Assembly (NCBI RefSeq): GCF_016901835.1
Contig: NZ_JACJKX010000005.1
Location: forward strand, 1-64,000
Reading direction: 5' to 3'
DNA length: 64,000 nt
From: Parasutterella secunda
Lineage (GTDB): Bacteria > Pseudomonadota > Gammaproteobacteria > Burkholderiales > Burkholderiaceae_F
The notes beneath the pieces were generated by a model, which searched no databases, was not told where the DNA came from, and worked only from the letters and a program-made list of their open reading frames with translations. Of the stretch, positions 43,732-51,809 are shown one piece after another. Both the position numbers and the translations under genes were made by a program. Positions within the stretch are counted from its first letter, which is position 1. Every line of letters begins with the position of its first letter.

Positions 43732-44801
43732 CAGACCTCCTTTTGAGGCCACTGAACGGTCACGCGGGTACAAGGATCAAAGGCGCAGGCTATGAGGTTA
43801 ATACCGGTCACAATTGACTTCACGGCTCCGATTCTTTTATTGGCGTAGCGGTTCATGACTTCGACCATCGGACTTTCTTCCTGAAAAGCCCATTCAGTGG
43901 GGGCTACGATGTGGTACTGCATTTGTCCGCTTTCAAAGCGAAGAAAATGCATGAGTGTTCCGCGAGCGGTTTCAACGACTCCAGCCCCCCAACCCTGCTC
44001 CAAAGAATAGCTCTCAATGGTAAAGGCCGGTAGCAGACCTGAGGCGTAGTTCTTTAGCTCTTCAAGTCTTGCCAGCACCAGGTCCCTGACCCGAAAATCA
44101 TTGCGTCTTCCTTGATTTTGTACGCTTCTGATCCGAGCCAAGGCTCCGGGAATACGAGCCCCTGCCCACTGAGGAGAAACTGCCCAATCAGGATAGTCCT
44201 GAAGGATGTTTACGAAAAGCTTCAAAATTTCTTTTTTATGAATCTCTTCAGGAAAAAGAAGTGCTTGACCGCTCATAGGCATGTCATCGAACCGTTCAAA
44301 TGTGTGTTTGATGGCATTGATGGCAATTTTTTCACGTGCAAACCACAAGATGACAAGCGCTTTAAGGTCGGCTAAAAAGTTCTCTAAAGCGACATTATCT
44401 TGAGTCGGTGACTTCGATAGCTCCCAAAGTCTGCCTCGGAGCTCTCCGATTGTTCGAAGACTCTCCGGGCTCACTTTCCCGTGAATGGTAAAGGGCTGTA
44501 AATCCATGCTCAGTACGCGGATCGTTTCAAGAACAGCCTCGGCGGTGATCAGTTTGTTGCGATTACTTAAATTTTTGATAGTTTGACCGGTGGCAGCTTC
44601 TCGGGCAGCTTCAAATGCACAAACCTGAGCAATGGGACAAAGCCCCAGTAGCGATCGAAGAATGTCAGGTGCTTTGTCTGCTCCCAGAGATTGAACGGTT
44701 TTCGAAATAACCGTAGTCCGGTGGTTATGCAGATCAACCTGCAGGGCATGATTTTTTTCTTTAACGAGTAAAGACACTGAGGTCAAATCGGGGCTATGCA
44801 A
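43731..44801 (-). CDS. hoxV: HupK/HoxV-type hydrogenase assembly scaffold (degenerate large-subunit paralogue)
   Basis: Protein of 356 residues resembling a shrunken hydrogenase large subunit. GLCPIAQVCAFEAA (about 53-66) stands where the large subunit has RICGVCTGIHAL, and DPCTRVTVQ near the C-terminus stands where it has DPCLACATH, so only one cysteine of each CxxC pair region remains clearly placed. In R. eutropha HoxV carries the Fe(CN)2CO unit from HypCD to the large subunit. It lies between hoxT and hypA, as in that organism. The name is based on this pattern and position. Confidence 0.8.
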   Translation of the reverse strand: MHSPDLTSVSLLVKEKNHALQVDLHNHRTTVISKTVQSLGADKAPDILRSLLGLCPIAQVCAFEAAREAATGQTIKNLSNRNKLITAEAVLETIRVLSMDLQPFTIHGKVSPESLRTIGELRGRLWELSKSPTQDNVALENFLADLKALVILWFAREKIAINAIKHTFERFDDMPMSGQALLFPEEIHKKEILKLFVNILQDYPDWAVSPQWAGARIPGALARIRSVQNQGRRNDFRVRDLVLARLEELKNYASGLLPAFTIESYSLEQGWGAGVVETARGTLMHFLRFESGQMQYHIVAPTEWAFQEESPMVEVMNRYANKRIGAVKSIVTGINLIACAFDPCTRVTVQWPQKEV

Positions 44802-44802
44802 T

Positions 44803-45303
44803 TTACTTCACCTCCTTTGGTACGGGGCTGAAGAAATCTCGTCGAGACAGAGATTGCGGCAGACTTGCCGGTTTGATTTTCTCCTTTTCAGAAAGCTCCG
44901 AAGAGGTACTGAGCATTAGGTTAAGTGCCCGGGCAGCAAAATTCTCAGCCGCTCTTTGGTTATAAAGAGGATCGACCGGGCTCATCAGCGAACAGGATAA
45001 AAAAGACCCCAGGCGCTCACTTTTCATGCCAAGAAAACTGAATTGCCCAGCTGGAAGGGTAACAGGAGCAATTTTCCCTTCCAAAATGTCAGGCCACGTT
45101 GAATACTCGCCCCGGGCAAGCACGACCAAAATTGACCAAGGAGTCACTAACGCTCCGATCCAGTGTTTCCTATACGGCTGAAAGTCAATAGCCCTCACCT
45201 GCAATCGGTTGTTGCAGATGGGCAGACTCTTCATGTGCTGGTTATAAATTCGGGTAAATTCGGCCTCGAATTCACCGGCCGGGCAATGATTACGGTCAAG
45301 CAC
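44803..45303 (-). CDS. hoxT: HybE/HupJ/HoxT-family hydrogenase assembly protein
   Basis: Protein of 166 residues of the HybE/HupJ/HoxT family, chaperones for export-coupled assembly of [NiFe]-hydrogenases, thought to protect the enzyme from oxygen in the HoxT case. The family core is visible: RIYNQHMKSLPICN, VRAIDFQPYRKHWIGALVTP and LPAGQFSFLG. The start is GTG at 45303 with GAGG five bases before it. First gene of the leftward hoxT-V-hypABFCDE arm; 1 base separates it from hoxV. Confidence 0.82.
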   Translation of the reverse strand: MLDRNHCPAGEFEAEFTRIYNQHMKSLPICNNRLQVRAIDFQPYRKHWIGALVTPWSILVVLARGEYSTWPDILEGKIAPVTLPAGQFSFLGMKSERLGSFLSCSLMSPVDPLYNQRAAENFAARALNLMLSTSSELSEKEKIKPASLPQSLSRRDFFSPVPKEVK

Positions 45304-45350
45304 AACAACCTCTTAAAAAAGCTTTTTTTCAGACTACTCTGAATTAACTT

Positions 45351-45364
45351 TAAATAGTGATCAA
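45351..45364. promoter_or_regulatory. Possible FNR/CRP-family site in the divergent hydrogenase region
   Basis: TAAATAGTGATCAA matches the FNR consensus TTGAT-N4-ATCAA at eight of ten positions. It lies about 45 bp downstream of the predicted leftward promoter. A single weak match; oxygen control of the locus would make sense but is unproven. Confidence 0.3.
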
Positions 45365-45407
45365 AACCGTACCGATTCGGACATATTTCAAGAAGATTTT
45401 GAAAAAT

Positions 45408-45435
45408 CGTATAAAAATAAAAGAAAATATAACAA
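45408..45435 (-). promoter_or_regulatory. Predicted leftward promoter for hoxTV-hypABFCDE
   Basis: On the minus strand TTGTTA and TATACG are 16 bp apart. The -35 box ends one base from the -35 of the rightward promoter, a back-to-back pair. The leader to hoxT is about 100 nt. Confidence 0.4.
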
Positions 45436-45436
45436 A

Positions 45437-45465
45437 TTGAGCAAAACATACCCCTTTGGTGTAAT
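45437..45465 (+). promoter_or_regulatory. Predicted rightward promoter for hoxKGZMLOQR
   Basis: TTGAGC (45437-45442) and TGTAAT (45460-45465, five of six matches) with an ideal 17-bp spacer. Transcription would start near 45472, leaving a 125-nt leader before hoxK. Confidence 0.55.
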
Positions 45466-45479
45466 AAAACACTGCGTTT

Positions 45480-45549
45480 GCCTGTAAGTGTTGGACTTTT
45501 CGTGTCATACAATCTAATCAAGGACGAGAGAACGTCTTACTTAGCAGGC
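45480..45549 (+). promoter_or_regulatory. Long-range stem in the hoxK leader
   Basis: GCCTGTAAGT (45480-45489) can pair with ACTTAGCAGGC (45539-45549) over ten base pairs with one bulged G. It lies within the predicted 5' leader, ending 34 bases before the AGGAG of hoxK. Role unknown. Confidence 0.35.
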
Positions 45550-45596
45550 CTTTTTGTTTGAATCATGGCAGGCGAAAGGCTAAGGAGAACCCCTTT

Positions 45597-46694
45597 ATGT
45601 ATGAAACTCAATATGAAGCGTTGCGACGCCAAGGAGTCAGCCGCCGCAGCTTTTTGCAATTTTGCTCACTGACGGCTGCCAGTTTGGGTTTGGGCAGCGC
45701 CGGCGCTCAGGAAATTGCCCAGGCCATTGAAACGAAGCCGAGAATGCCAGTGGTTTGGCTTCACGGTTTGGAATGCACGTGTTGCACGGAATCGTTTATC
45801 CGTTCCTATCATCCTGTAGCCAAAGACTTGGTTTTGTCGATGATCTCTCTTGACTACGATGATACGATTATGGCAGCAGCAGGCCATCAGGCAGAGGCAG
45901 CGCTCGAAGAGACAATCACTAAGTACAAGGGCAATTACATCTTGGCCGTAGAAGGCAATGTGCCTTTGAATGAAGACGGCATCAATTGCATTCCTGCGGG
46001 AGAAACTTTCCTGCAAAAGATTAAACACGTAGCAGCCGGTGCAAAAGCCGTGATCGGTTGGGGCTCTTGTGCGGCCTGGGGATGCGTGCAGGCTGCCAAA
46101 CCCAATCCCACGCATTCAGTCCCTATTACAGAAATTATTACGGATAAGCCCATTGTGTTGGTGCCCGGTTGTCCGCCGATTCCTGAAGTGATGACGGCCG
46201 TCGTGACTTATATTCTTACTTACGATCGGATTCCGCCTTTGGATCGTTTGGGTCGTCCCAAGATGTTCTACGGGCAGCGCATTCACGATAAGTGCTACCG
46301 CAGAGCGCACTTCGATGCCGGTCAATTTGTCGAAAAATTCGACGATGAGGGTGCCAAACTCGGGTATTGCCTCTACAAGGTCGGCTGCAAAGGTCCGACG
46401 ACATACAATGCTTGCTCCACAATTCGGTGGAACGAAGGTTTGTCTTGGCCGGTGCAGTCCGGTCATGGATGCATCGGTTGCTCTGAACCGAATTTCTTTG
46501 ATAAAGGATCGTTTTACGAACACGAAACGACGATTCTGCCGCCCGGTTTCGGTGGAATTGAATCGACTGTCGATAAGGTGGGCCTGGCCACAGTTGGGGT
46601 GGTCGGCGCCGCAGCTATCGCTCATGCAGCATTGTCAGCTGTCGCTCAAGCGCGAGCCAAAAAGACCAATAAAGATCTCGGGAGGGAAGAATAA
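45597..46694 (+). CDS. hoxK: [NiFe]-hydrogenase small subunit, oxygen-tolerant type (HoxK/HyaA/HupS)
   Basis: Periplasm-facing iron-sulfur subunit, 365 residues as precursor. A Tat signal (RRSFLQF at 16-22) ends at AQA, residue 43, giving a mature start IETKPR. Proximal-cluster cysteines in precursor numbering are 60, 62, 63, 158, 163 and 192, which become 17, 19, 20, 115, 120 and 149 in the mature protein. The extra 19 and 120 are the mark of [4Fe-3S] oxygen-tolerant enzymes. Medial and distal cluster ligands are also present ([28 protein letters not shown]). A C-terminal membrane helix (about 335-355) anchors it. AGGAG precedes the ATG at 45597. Stop overlaps the hoxG ATG. Confidence 0.96.
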   Translation: MYETQYEALRRQGVSRRSFLQFCSLTAASLGLGSAGAQEIAQAIETKPRMPVVWLHGLECTCCTESFIRSYHPVAKDLVLSMISLDYDDTIMAAAGHQAEAALEETITKYKGNYILAVEGNVPLNEDGINCIPAGETFLQKIKHVAAGAKAVIGWGSCAAWGCVQAAKPNPTHSVPITEIITDKPIVLVPGCPPIPEVMTAVVTYILTYDRIPPLDRLGRPKMFYGQRIHDKCYRRAHFDAGQFVEKFDDEGAKLGYCLYKVGCKGPTTYNACSTIRWNEGLSWPVQSGHGCIGCSEPNFFDKGSFYEHETTILPPGFGGIESTVDKVGLATVGVVGAAAIAHAALSAVAQARAKKTNKDLGREE

Positions 46695-48460
46695 TGGCAG
46701 ACCGTCGTATTGTTGTTGATCCTGTTACGCGTATTGAAGGTCATCTGCGTGTACAGGCCGTCTTGGGTAATGGCGGCAATGTCATTACGGATTCCCAGAG
46801 TACAGGGACGATGTGGCGTGGGTTGGAAGTGATTCTCAAGGGACGAGACCCGCGTGATGCTTGGGCATTTGTTGAACGTATCTGCGGGGTGTGCACCGGT
46901 ATTCATGCTTTGGCAGCGGTCAGAAGCGTGGAAGACGCAATCGGGATCAAAATTCCGAAAAATGCAAACATCATTCGCAATTTGATGAATGCAACGCTTT
47001 ATACGCATGATCACATTGTTCACTTTTATCAGTTGTCTGCTCTGGACTGGGTGGACGTGGTCAGCTCTTTGTCGGCCGATCCCCGTGAGGTCTCAGAGCT
47101 GCAAAAGAAAATCAGCCCTCATCACCCGCTGAGTTCACCGGGCTACTTCCGCGATGTACAGAATCGTATGAAGAAGTTTGTGGCCTCCGGTCAGTTGGGC
47201 ATTTTTGCCAACGGTTACTGGGGACATCCGGCTATGAAATTGCCCCCTGCCGTGAACCTTTTGGCGGTCACTCACTATTTGGAAGCGTTAGACTTCCAAC
47301 GTGAAATCATCAAAATCCACACGATTTTGGGTGGGAAAAATCCTCATCCGAACTACTTGGTGGGTGGTGTCGCTTGCCCGATTAACATGCACGACTCCGG
47401 TGCCGCAGGCAATATGATCAATGAAGTCACAATGAACTACATGCGTGATATTGCTAAGCAGTCCGTGGAATTTGTTCGCAATGTTTATCTGCCGGATATC
47501 AAAGCCATTGCCTCCTTCTATCCGGAATGGTTCAAATACGGCGGTGGCATCGTCAAAAAGAATGTGCTCTGCTACGGTGATTTCCCTGAAATCGCCAACG
47601 ATTGGTCCGAAAAGTCGCTTCAGATGCCTTCGGGTGCCATCATTGATGGGGATCTTACGCATGTGCACGAAGTGGATTTGCGCGATCCGACGCAAATTCA
47701 GGAATTTGTGGATCATTCCTGGTACAAATACCCGGAAGGTAAACAAGGTCTGCACCCCTGGGAAGGTGTGACGGATCAGGCCTTTGAATTACCTGAAGGA
47801 TCGGTAGGCACGAAGACCAAGTTTGAATGGCTGGGTGAAAAAGGTAAATATTCGTGGATTAAGAGCCCGCGTTGGAAAGGCCACATGATGGAAGTGGGCC
47901 CCCTTGCCCGGCTTATTGTTTCCATTGCCAAGGATGTTAAGCCCTTTAAAGAACCTGCCCTTGAGCTTCTTAAAGAACTCAATTTGCCGCTTGAGGCTGT
48001 TTACTCTACATTGGGTCGCCATGCAGCGCGTGCGTTGGAGTGCGACTGGACAGCCCACAAAATGGTGCAGTATGTCGATGACTTGATTGCCAATATCAAG
48101 TCGGGCGATGAAACGGCAGCCAATATGGAATTGTGGGAACCGAAGACGTGGCCTAAAGAGTGTCGTGGTGTCGGTTTCTGCGAGGCCCCTCGCGGAGCAC
48201 TGGGTCACTGGTGTGTCATTAAGGATACACGTATCGAAAACTGGCAGGCGATTGTTCCGACAACCTGGAATGCCTCGCCCCGTAGCCCCGAAGGACTTCA
48301 AGGAGCCTTTGAAACGTCCTTAATCGGGACGCCGGTTGCCGATCCGCAACGGCCTTTGGAAATCATCCGCACGATTCACAGTTTTGACCCGTGCTTGGCT
48401 TGTGCTACGCACGTTCTGGATCCGCAGGGACACGAGCTTTGCAATGTGCGGGTTCGCTAG
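46694..48460 (+). CDS. hoxG: [NiFe]-hydrogenase large subunit (HoxG/HyaB/HupL)
   Basis: Catalytic subunit of 588 residues that splits H2. The NiFe-binding cysteines lie in RICGVC (C64, C67) and DPCLACATH (C567, C570). HoxM is expected to cut after H573, removing a 15-residue tail that begins VLDPQ. The sequence is full length and intact. It is folded onto HoxK in the cytoplasm and co-exported by the Tat signal of HoxK. Confidence 0.97.
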   Translation: MADRRIVVDPVTRIEGHLRVQAVLGNGGNVITDSQSTGTMWRGLEVILKGRDPRDAWAFVERICGVCTGIHALAAVRSVEDAIGIKIPKNANIIRNLMNATLYTHDHIVHFYQLSALDWVDVVSSLSADPREVSELQKKISPHHPLSSPGYFRDVQNRMKKFVASGQLGIFANGYWGHPAMKLPPAVNLLAVTHYLEALDFQREIIKIHTILGGKNPHPNYLVGGVACPINMHDSGAAGNMINEVTMNYMRDIAKQSVEFVRNVYLPDIKAIASFYPEWFKYGGGIVKKNVLCYGDFPEIANDWSEKSLQMPSGAIIDGDLTHVHEVDLRDPTQIQEFVDHSWYKYPEGKQGLHPWEGVTDQAFELPEGSVGTKTKFEWLGEKGKYSWIKSPRWKGHMMEVGPLARLIVSIAKDVKPFKEPALELLKELNLPLEAVYSTLGRHAARALECDWTAHKMVQYVDDLIANIKSGDETAANMELWEPKTWPKECRGVGFCEAPRGALGHWCVIKDTRIENWQAIVPTTWNASPRSPEGLQGAFETSLIGTPVADPQRPLEIIRTIHSFDPCLACATHVLDPQGHELCNVRVR

Positions 48461-48471
48461 GAGGATCGTTT

Positions 48472-49182
48472 ATGAGAATTGATCCTGTCACTTTTGAAGT
48501 TGATCCGACGGGCGGAACTCACCCCATTTATGTGTGGGAAGCCCCGGTGAGAATTTGGCACTGGGCGATGGCCCTGTGCATGGCGGTAATGATTGTGACC
48601 GGTTTTTTGATCGGAGCCCCCATGGTTGCCAATCTGGGAGATACTTGGTCGACATATGATTTCGGTTATATCCGTTTGGCCCATTTTATTGCCGGCATGA
48701 TTTTTACCGTACTCTTTATCTACCGGATCTTTTGGGCAATTGTCGGTAATCGCTACGCCCGCATGATCTTTATTCCGCCGCTTTGGTCCGTGAAGTGGTG
48801 GAAAGGGGTTATAGCCCAAGTGCTGTACTACCTCTTTATCAAGAAGACGGCACCGGAGTACGCCGGGCACAACCCCTTGGCACAATTAGCTATGTTTGCC
48901 ATGTTTGTGTTGGGCAGTTTTGTGGTGATTATCACGGGCTTTGCTCTTTATGCACAGGCTTGGGGTTGGGATGTCAGCTGGATGGCTTGGTTCGGCTGGG
49001 TCTTTAGTCTCGCAGGCGACGCTCAGACCGTCCGTACAGTCCACCATGCCTGTATGTACGTGTTCATTCTCTTTTCGATTGCCCATATTTACATGTCCTT
49101 TAGAGAGGATGTGATGGGAGGGGCGACGACTCTGTCGTCTATGTCAACCGGCTTGAGAATGTTTAAAGAAACTCATCACTGA
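48472..49182 (+). CDS. hoxZ: Ni/Fe-hydrogenase b-type cytochrome subunit (HoxZ/HyaC)
   Basis: Di-heme membrane protein of 236 residues with four main helices that anchors HoxKG and passes electrons to quinone. Heme-ligand histidines are seen in VRIWHW, RLAHFIAG and TVRTVHHACMY...IAHIYMSF. AGGAGG precedes the ATG 11 bases after the hoxG stop. Presence of this gene shows the enzyme feeds the respiratory chain, that is, H2 uptake. Confidence 0.95.
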   Translation: MRIDPVTFEVDPTGGTHPIYVWEAPVRIWHWAMALCMAVMIVTGFLIGAPMVANLGDTWSTYDFGYIRLAHFIAGMIFTVLFIYRIFWAIVGNRYARMIFIPPLWSVKWWKGVIAQVLYYLFIKKTAPEYAGHNPLAQLAMFAMFVLGSFVVIITGFALYAQAWGWDVSWMAWFGWVFSLAGDAQTVRTVHHACMYVFILFSIAHIYMSFREDVMGGATTLSSMSTGLRMFKETHH

Positions 49183-49203
49183 GACAGCTGTTGATGAGAC
49201 TTG

Positions 49204-49239
49204 GGCTTGAGAAGTTGTCAGTGAGTTGCTTCTCAAGCC
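49204..49239 (+). terminator. Strong intercistronic hairpin between hoxZ and hoxM
   Basis: GGCTTGAGAAG (49204-49214) pairs perfectly with CTTCTCAAGCC (49229-49239), loop 14 nt, followed by the T-rich TCTTTCTT. It may be an attenuator or an mRNA 3'-end stabiliser that raises the level of the structural genes over the assembly genes. Confidence 0.6.
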
Positions 49240-49291
49240 TCTTTCTTGCTCTAGAGCAACCTTTTTGCAGATGCTTGTAGACGGATCTGAG

Positions 49292-49897
49292 ATGCCTAAA
49301 TATGAAGTGCTTGTTATTGGAATCGGCAATATTCTCTGGGCCGATGAAGGATTCGGCGTTAGGGCGGTAGAAGCCTACCATCGTCGCTTTGCCGATGATC
49401 CGGTGGTCAGAGTCATTGACGGAGGGACGTTGGGCGCTTATCTTATCAATGAGGTGATGGAGGCTAAGCGTCTTTTGATTTTTGACTGTTGTGACTTTAA
49501 AGATCAACCGGGCACGCTGAAAGTCTTGAGAAATGAAGAGATCAGGCTTTGGGCATCAACTAAGATTTCGGCCCATCAGGCCGGCATGAATGATGTTCTG
49601 GTTACAGCCTCTTTATCCGGTTATGAGCCGCAAGCCATCACCGTGGTGGGTGTTCAACCTCTGGAGCTTGAAGATTACGGAGGCAGTTTGACCGGCATTG
49701 TCAACGAGCAAATTGAGCCTGCTCTTCAAGCCGCCCAAGAGCAAATGATTGCGTGGGGGTTTGCTCCACGAAAACGAGATGCCTACGAAGAGGTTGTACC
49801 GCTCGGAGAAGCCACACTTGAGCGTACACCTTATGAAGAAGGGCGACCGTCCGAGAACGAGGCTTGTCGCTTTGCAGATGTGCGATTTTTGAAGTAA
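49292..49897 (+). CDS. hoxM: Hydrogenase maturation endopeptidase (HoxM/HyaD/HupD)
   Basis: Nickel-dependent protease of 201 residues that removes the C-terminal tail of HoxG once the NiFe site is complete. GIGNILWADEGFGVRAVE at the start carries the nickel-sensing glutamate; HQAGMNDVL carries the conserved histidine. The ATG at 49292 gives the family N-terminus. The last 40 residues form a charged extension. Confidence 0.93.
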   Translation: MPKYEVLVIGIGNILWADEGFGVRAVEAYHRRFADDPVVRVIDGGTLGAYLINEVMEAKRLLIFDCCDFKDQPGTLKVLRNEEIRLWASTKISAHQAGMNDVLVTASLSGYEPQAITVVGVQPLELEDYGGSLTGIVNEQIEPALQAAQEQMIAWGFAPRKRDAYEEVVPLGEATLERTPYEEGRPSENEACRFADVRFLK

Positions 49898-49926
49898 GTC
49901 TTAACTGCTCGATAGTCGGTGAAGAA

Positions 49927-50268
49927 ATGTGTATAGCGATTCCTAAAAAAGTGATTTCCTTGCATAACACAGCCAGTGGAACCAGTGCCGATGTGCAAGA
50001 CGGCGATCAAGTCGAACGGGTGGATACCTCCTTGATTGAATCCGTTGCGGTGGGTGATTACGTCCTGGTTTTCAGAGGCAACGCCTTGCGTGTCGTTCAG
50101 GCAGAGGAAGCAATGAAAATTCAAGCCGCGCTCAATTGTGTGCAAAAGGTTATGCAAGGACAAGCCGATGAAGCGCAGATAGAGAATAGTTTTGCGGATT
50201 TGCAAAGCGACTCATCCCGATTGCCGCCTCATTTAGCTGCTTTAGTCGGTAAGAAAGTGATTGAATAA
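49927..50268 (+). CDS. hoxL: HypC-like hydrogenase chaperone (HoxL/HupF)
   Basis: Second HypC/HupF relative of 113 residues, starting MCIAIP with the essential cysteine. The C-terminal 40 residues extend beyond normal HypC. In R. eutropha and Rhizobium the HoxL/HupF chaperone guards the large subunit during maturation under oxygen. 29 bases after hoxM. Confidence 0.9.
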   Translation: MCIAIPKKVISLHNTASGTSADVQDGDQVERVDTSLIESVAVGDYVLVFRGNALRVVQAEEAMKIQAALNCVQKVMQGQADEAQIENSFADLQSDSSRLPPHLAALVGKKVIE

Positions 50269-50278
50269 GGAGTTGACA

Positions 50279-50758
50279 ATGCCCAAAGCGTTCAACGCCG
50301 TTACAGCAGAAATCAATCGTTTGGATATAGCCGAGCATCCGGCCTTTAAGCGTCTGTTCGGTCAGGCAGGCTTCAGTCTCATTGATTCATCTCAGTTGGA
50401 GGAATTTCTCAAAATTGAGGGATTGAAGATGCTGGTTTTTGCTGATGATCCCAATGAAAGAAAAACAACCATGGATATGGCGGTGATTGCGCCGGAGCTG
50501 AAAAAAGCTTTCAGCGGGACGCTGGCCGCTACAGCATGGGCTCAATTTAAAGAAGCCCGAAGCATGGCCTCGCGTTGGGGATTGCGCTCGATGCCTGCGG
50601 TGGCTATTTTCCGCGACAGTGATTTTCTCGGTGCAGTTCAAGGGCTCAAGACCTGGAGTGAGTATTGCTCGCTTTTGTCCGAAATTGTCCTTCGGGATAA
50701 ACCTGCTGCGCGCACGATTGCTATCATGCCGGCGCAATCTGCCCGATGTGATGCGTGA
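50279..50758 (+). CDS. hoxO: HyaE/HupG/HoxO-family thioredoxin-fold chaperone
   Basis: Protein of 159 residues of the HyaE/HoxO family, thioredoxin-like but without a CxxC, which binds the Tat signal of the small subunit during cluster assembly. LKMLVFADDP, the helix APELKKAFSG, WGLRSMPAVAIFRD and the C-terminal EIVLR segment match. The ATG at 50279 follows AAGGAG; overlapping upstream frames are ignored. Confidence 0.88.
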   Translation: MPKAFNAVTAEINRLDIAEHPAFKRLFGQAGFSLIDSSQLEEFLKIEGLKMLVFADDPNERKTTMDMAVIAPELKKAFSGTLAATAWAQFKEARSMASRWGLRSMPAVAIFRDSDFLGAVQGLKTWSEYCSLLSEIVLRDKPAARTIAIMPAQSARCDA

Positions 50759-50777
50759 TTGAATTTTGAGGTGAAAA

Positions 50778-51560
50778 ATGACTCAGATGTCATCGAATCG
50801 TTGGATTAATGTCGACTTGGATGCGCAAACGGAGCATGCTGCTGCAGAGGCGACAGTGAAATTTTTGCTAGAAGTGCAAGCGGCGCTTTTTTCGAAAGGT
50901 TCTGAAGAAAACAAGCCTTTATTGACGGTACCGTTTGACCGATTTGATCCCAACCACCTTCAATTTATTTTGGCTACGGTCGGTAGCGGTGAAGTTCGGG
51001 CGACAGTGGGGGATAGTATCCGTCTGGAAGAGACAATGATTGAAGGCCTGTGGCGAATTCAGGAAAACGGAGTCGACCGTTTTGAAGTGGTTTGTGTTCC
51101 TGATGTGCTTTTAAAGAATTTGTCTGATGAATTCTTGACGGTGCCGACTCAGACGCCCGAGGGTGTCTTTGCCGCTTCTGCGATTCTTCAAGAGCTATCA
51201 AGTGCTCAACGGACTGAAGATCTGCAATCACTATCATTTGAACCACCCTATACGGTTGAGATTTCCAGACAACCGTTAAGTCCGGCTGATGGGGAATTTA
51301 TCGAAAAAGTGTTGGGTAAAGGCGTTATCGATATCAGTATTTCCGGTTTTGCCAGAGCTCATATCCAAAGCACAGCCAAAAAAGGCATATGGCGTAATCG
51401 AATCTTCAATAATGCGGGTAAAGCACTTTTTGATGCCTACGTTGTGACGAAGATGCCCCCGGAAGTCGGAGAGTCGATTGAGCAGATGCAATCAGGTGCT
51501 AAGCGTTGCGACGAAATTTTAAGTTGGCTCAAAGAAGATTTGGCTAGCGGTAGACTCTGA
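50778..51560 (+). CDS. hoxQ: HyaF/HupH/HoxQ-family hydrogenase assembly protein
   Basis: Protein of 260 residues of the HupH/HyaF/HoxQ family, found with oxygen-tolerant uptake hydrogenases and linked with small-subunit maturation together with HoxO. LQFILATVGSGEVRATVGDS, IEETMIEGLWRI-like segments and the C-terminal LFDAYVVTKMPPEV are typical of the family. GAGGTG precedes the ATG 19 bases after hoxO. Confidence 0.88.
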   Translation: MTQMSSNRWINVDLDAQTEHAAAEATVKFLLEVQAALFSKGSEENKPLLTVPFDRFDPNHLQFILATVGSGEVRATVGDSIRLEETMIEGLWRIQENGVDRFEVVCVPDVLLKNLSDEFLTVPTQTPEGVFAASAILQELSSAQRTEDLQSLSFEPPYTVEISRQPLSPADGEFIEKVLGKGVIDISISGFARAHIQSTAKKGIWRNRIFNNAGKALFDAYVVTKMPPEVGESIEQMQSGAKRCDEILSWLKEDLASGRL

Positions 51561-51569
51561 GGCGAGTTC

Positions 51570-51803
51570 ATGCCACAAGAAACAATAGATAAAGTATTGG
51601 ATCGGTTGAATCGGGAGCGCATCGGTCCACAAACCAAAATGCAATGTAAGGTCTGTTGGTATGTCTACGATCCTCAAGAGGGTTGTGAAGAATTTGATAT
51701 ACCGCCGGGAACGGCTTTTAATGACTTACCGGACTACTTTACTTGTCCCGGCTGCGGAAATGAAAAGAGCGGCTTTTTGCCGCTCCCTGACAATCAAGGC
51801 TGA
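51570..51803 (+). CDS. hoxR: Hydrogenase-linked rubredoxin (HoxR/HupI)
   Basis: Rubredoxin of 77 residues with a short N-terminal extension. The iron ligands are CKVC (about 26-29) and CPGC (about 60-63), with WYVYDPQEG between. HoxR is required for full oxygen tolerance of the R. eutropha enzyme, supporting the [4Fe-3S] cluster. Last gene of the rightward arm; converges with the MBL gene, stops 6 bases apart. Confidence 0.93.
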   Translation: MPQETIDKVLDRLNRERIGPQTKMQCKVCWYVYDPQEGCEEFDIPPGTAFNDLPDYFTCPGCGNEKSGFLPLPDNQG

Positions 51804-51809
51804 AGAATT

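Noticed and set aside
45565-45580. GG-N10-GC sigma-54-like element upstream of hoxK
   Set aside because: Transcription from it would start after the AGGAG ribosome site, and the flanking bases match poorly.
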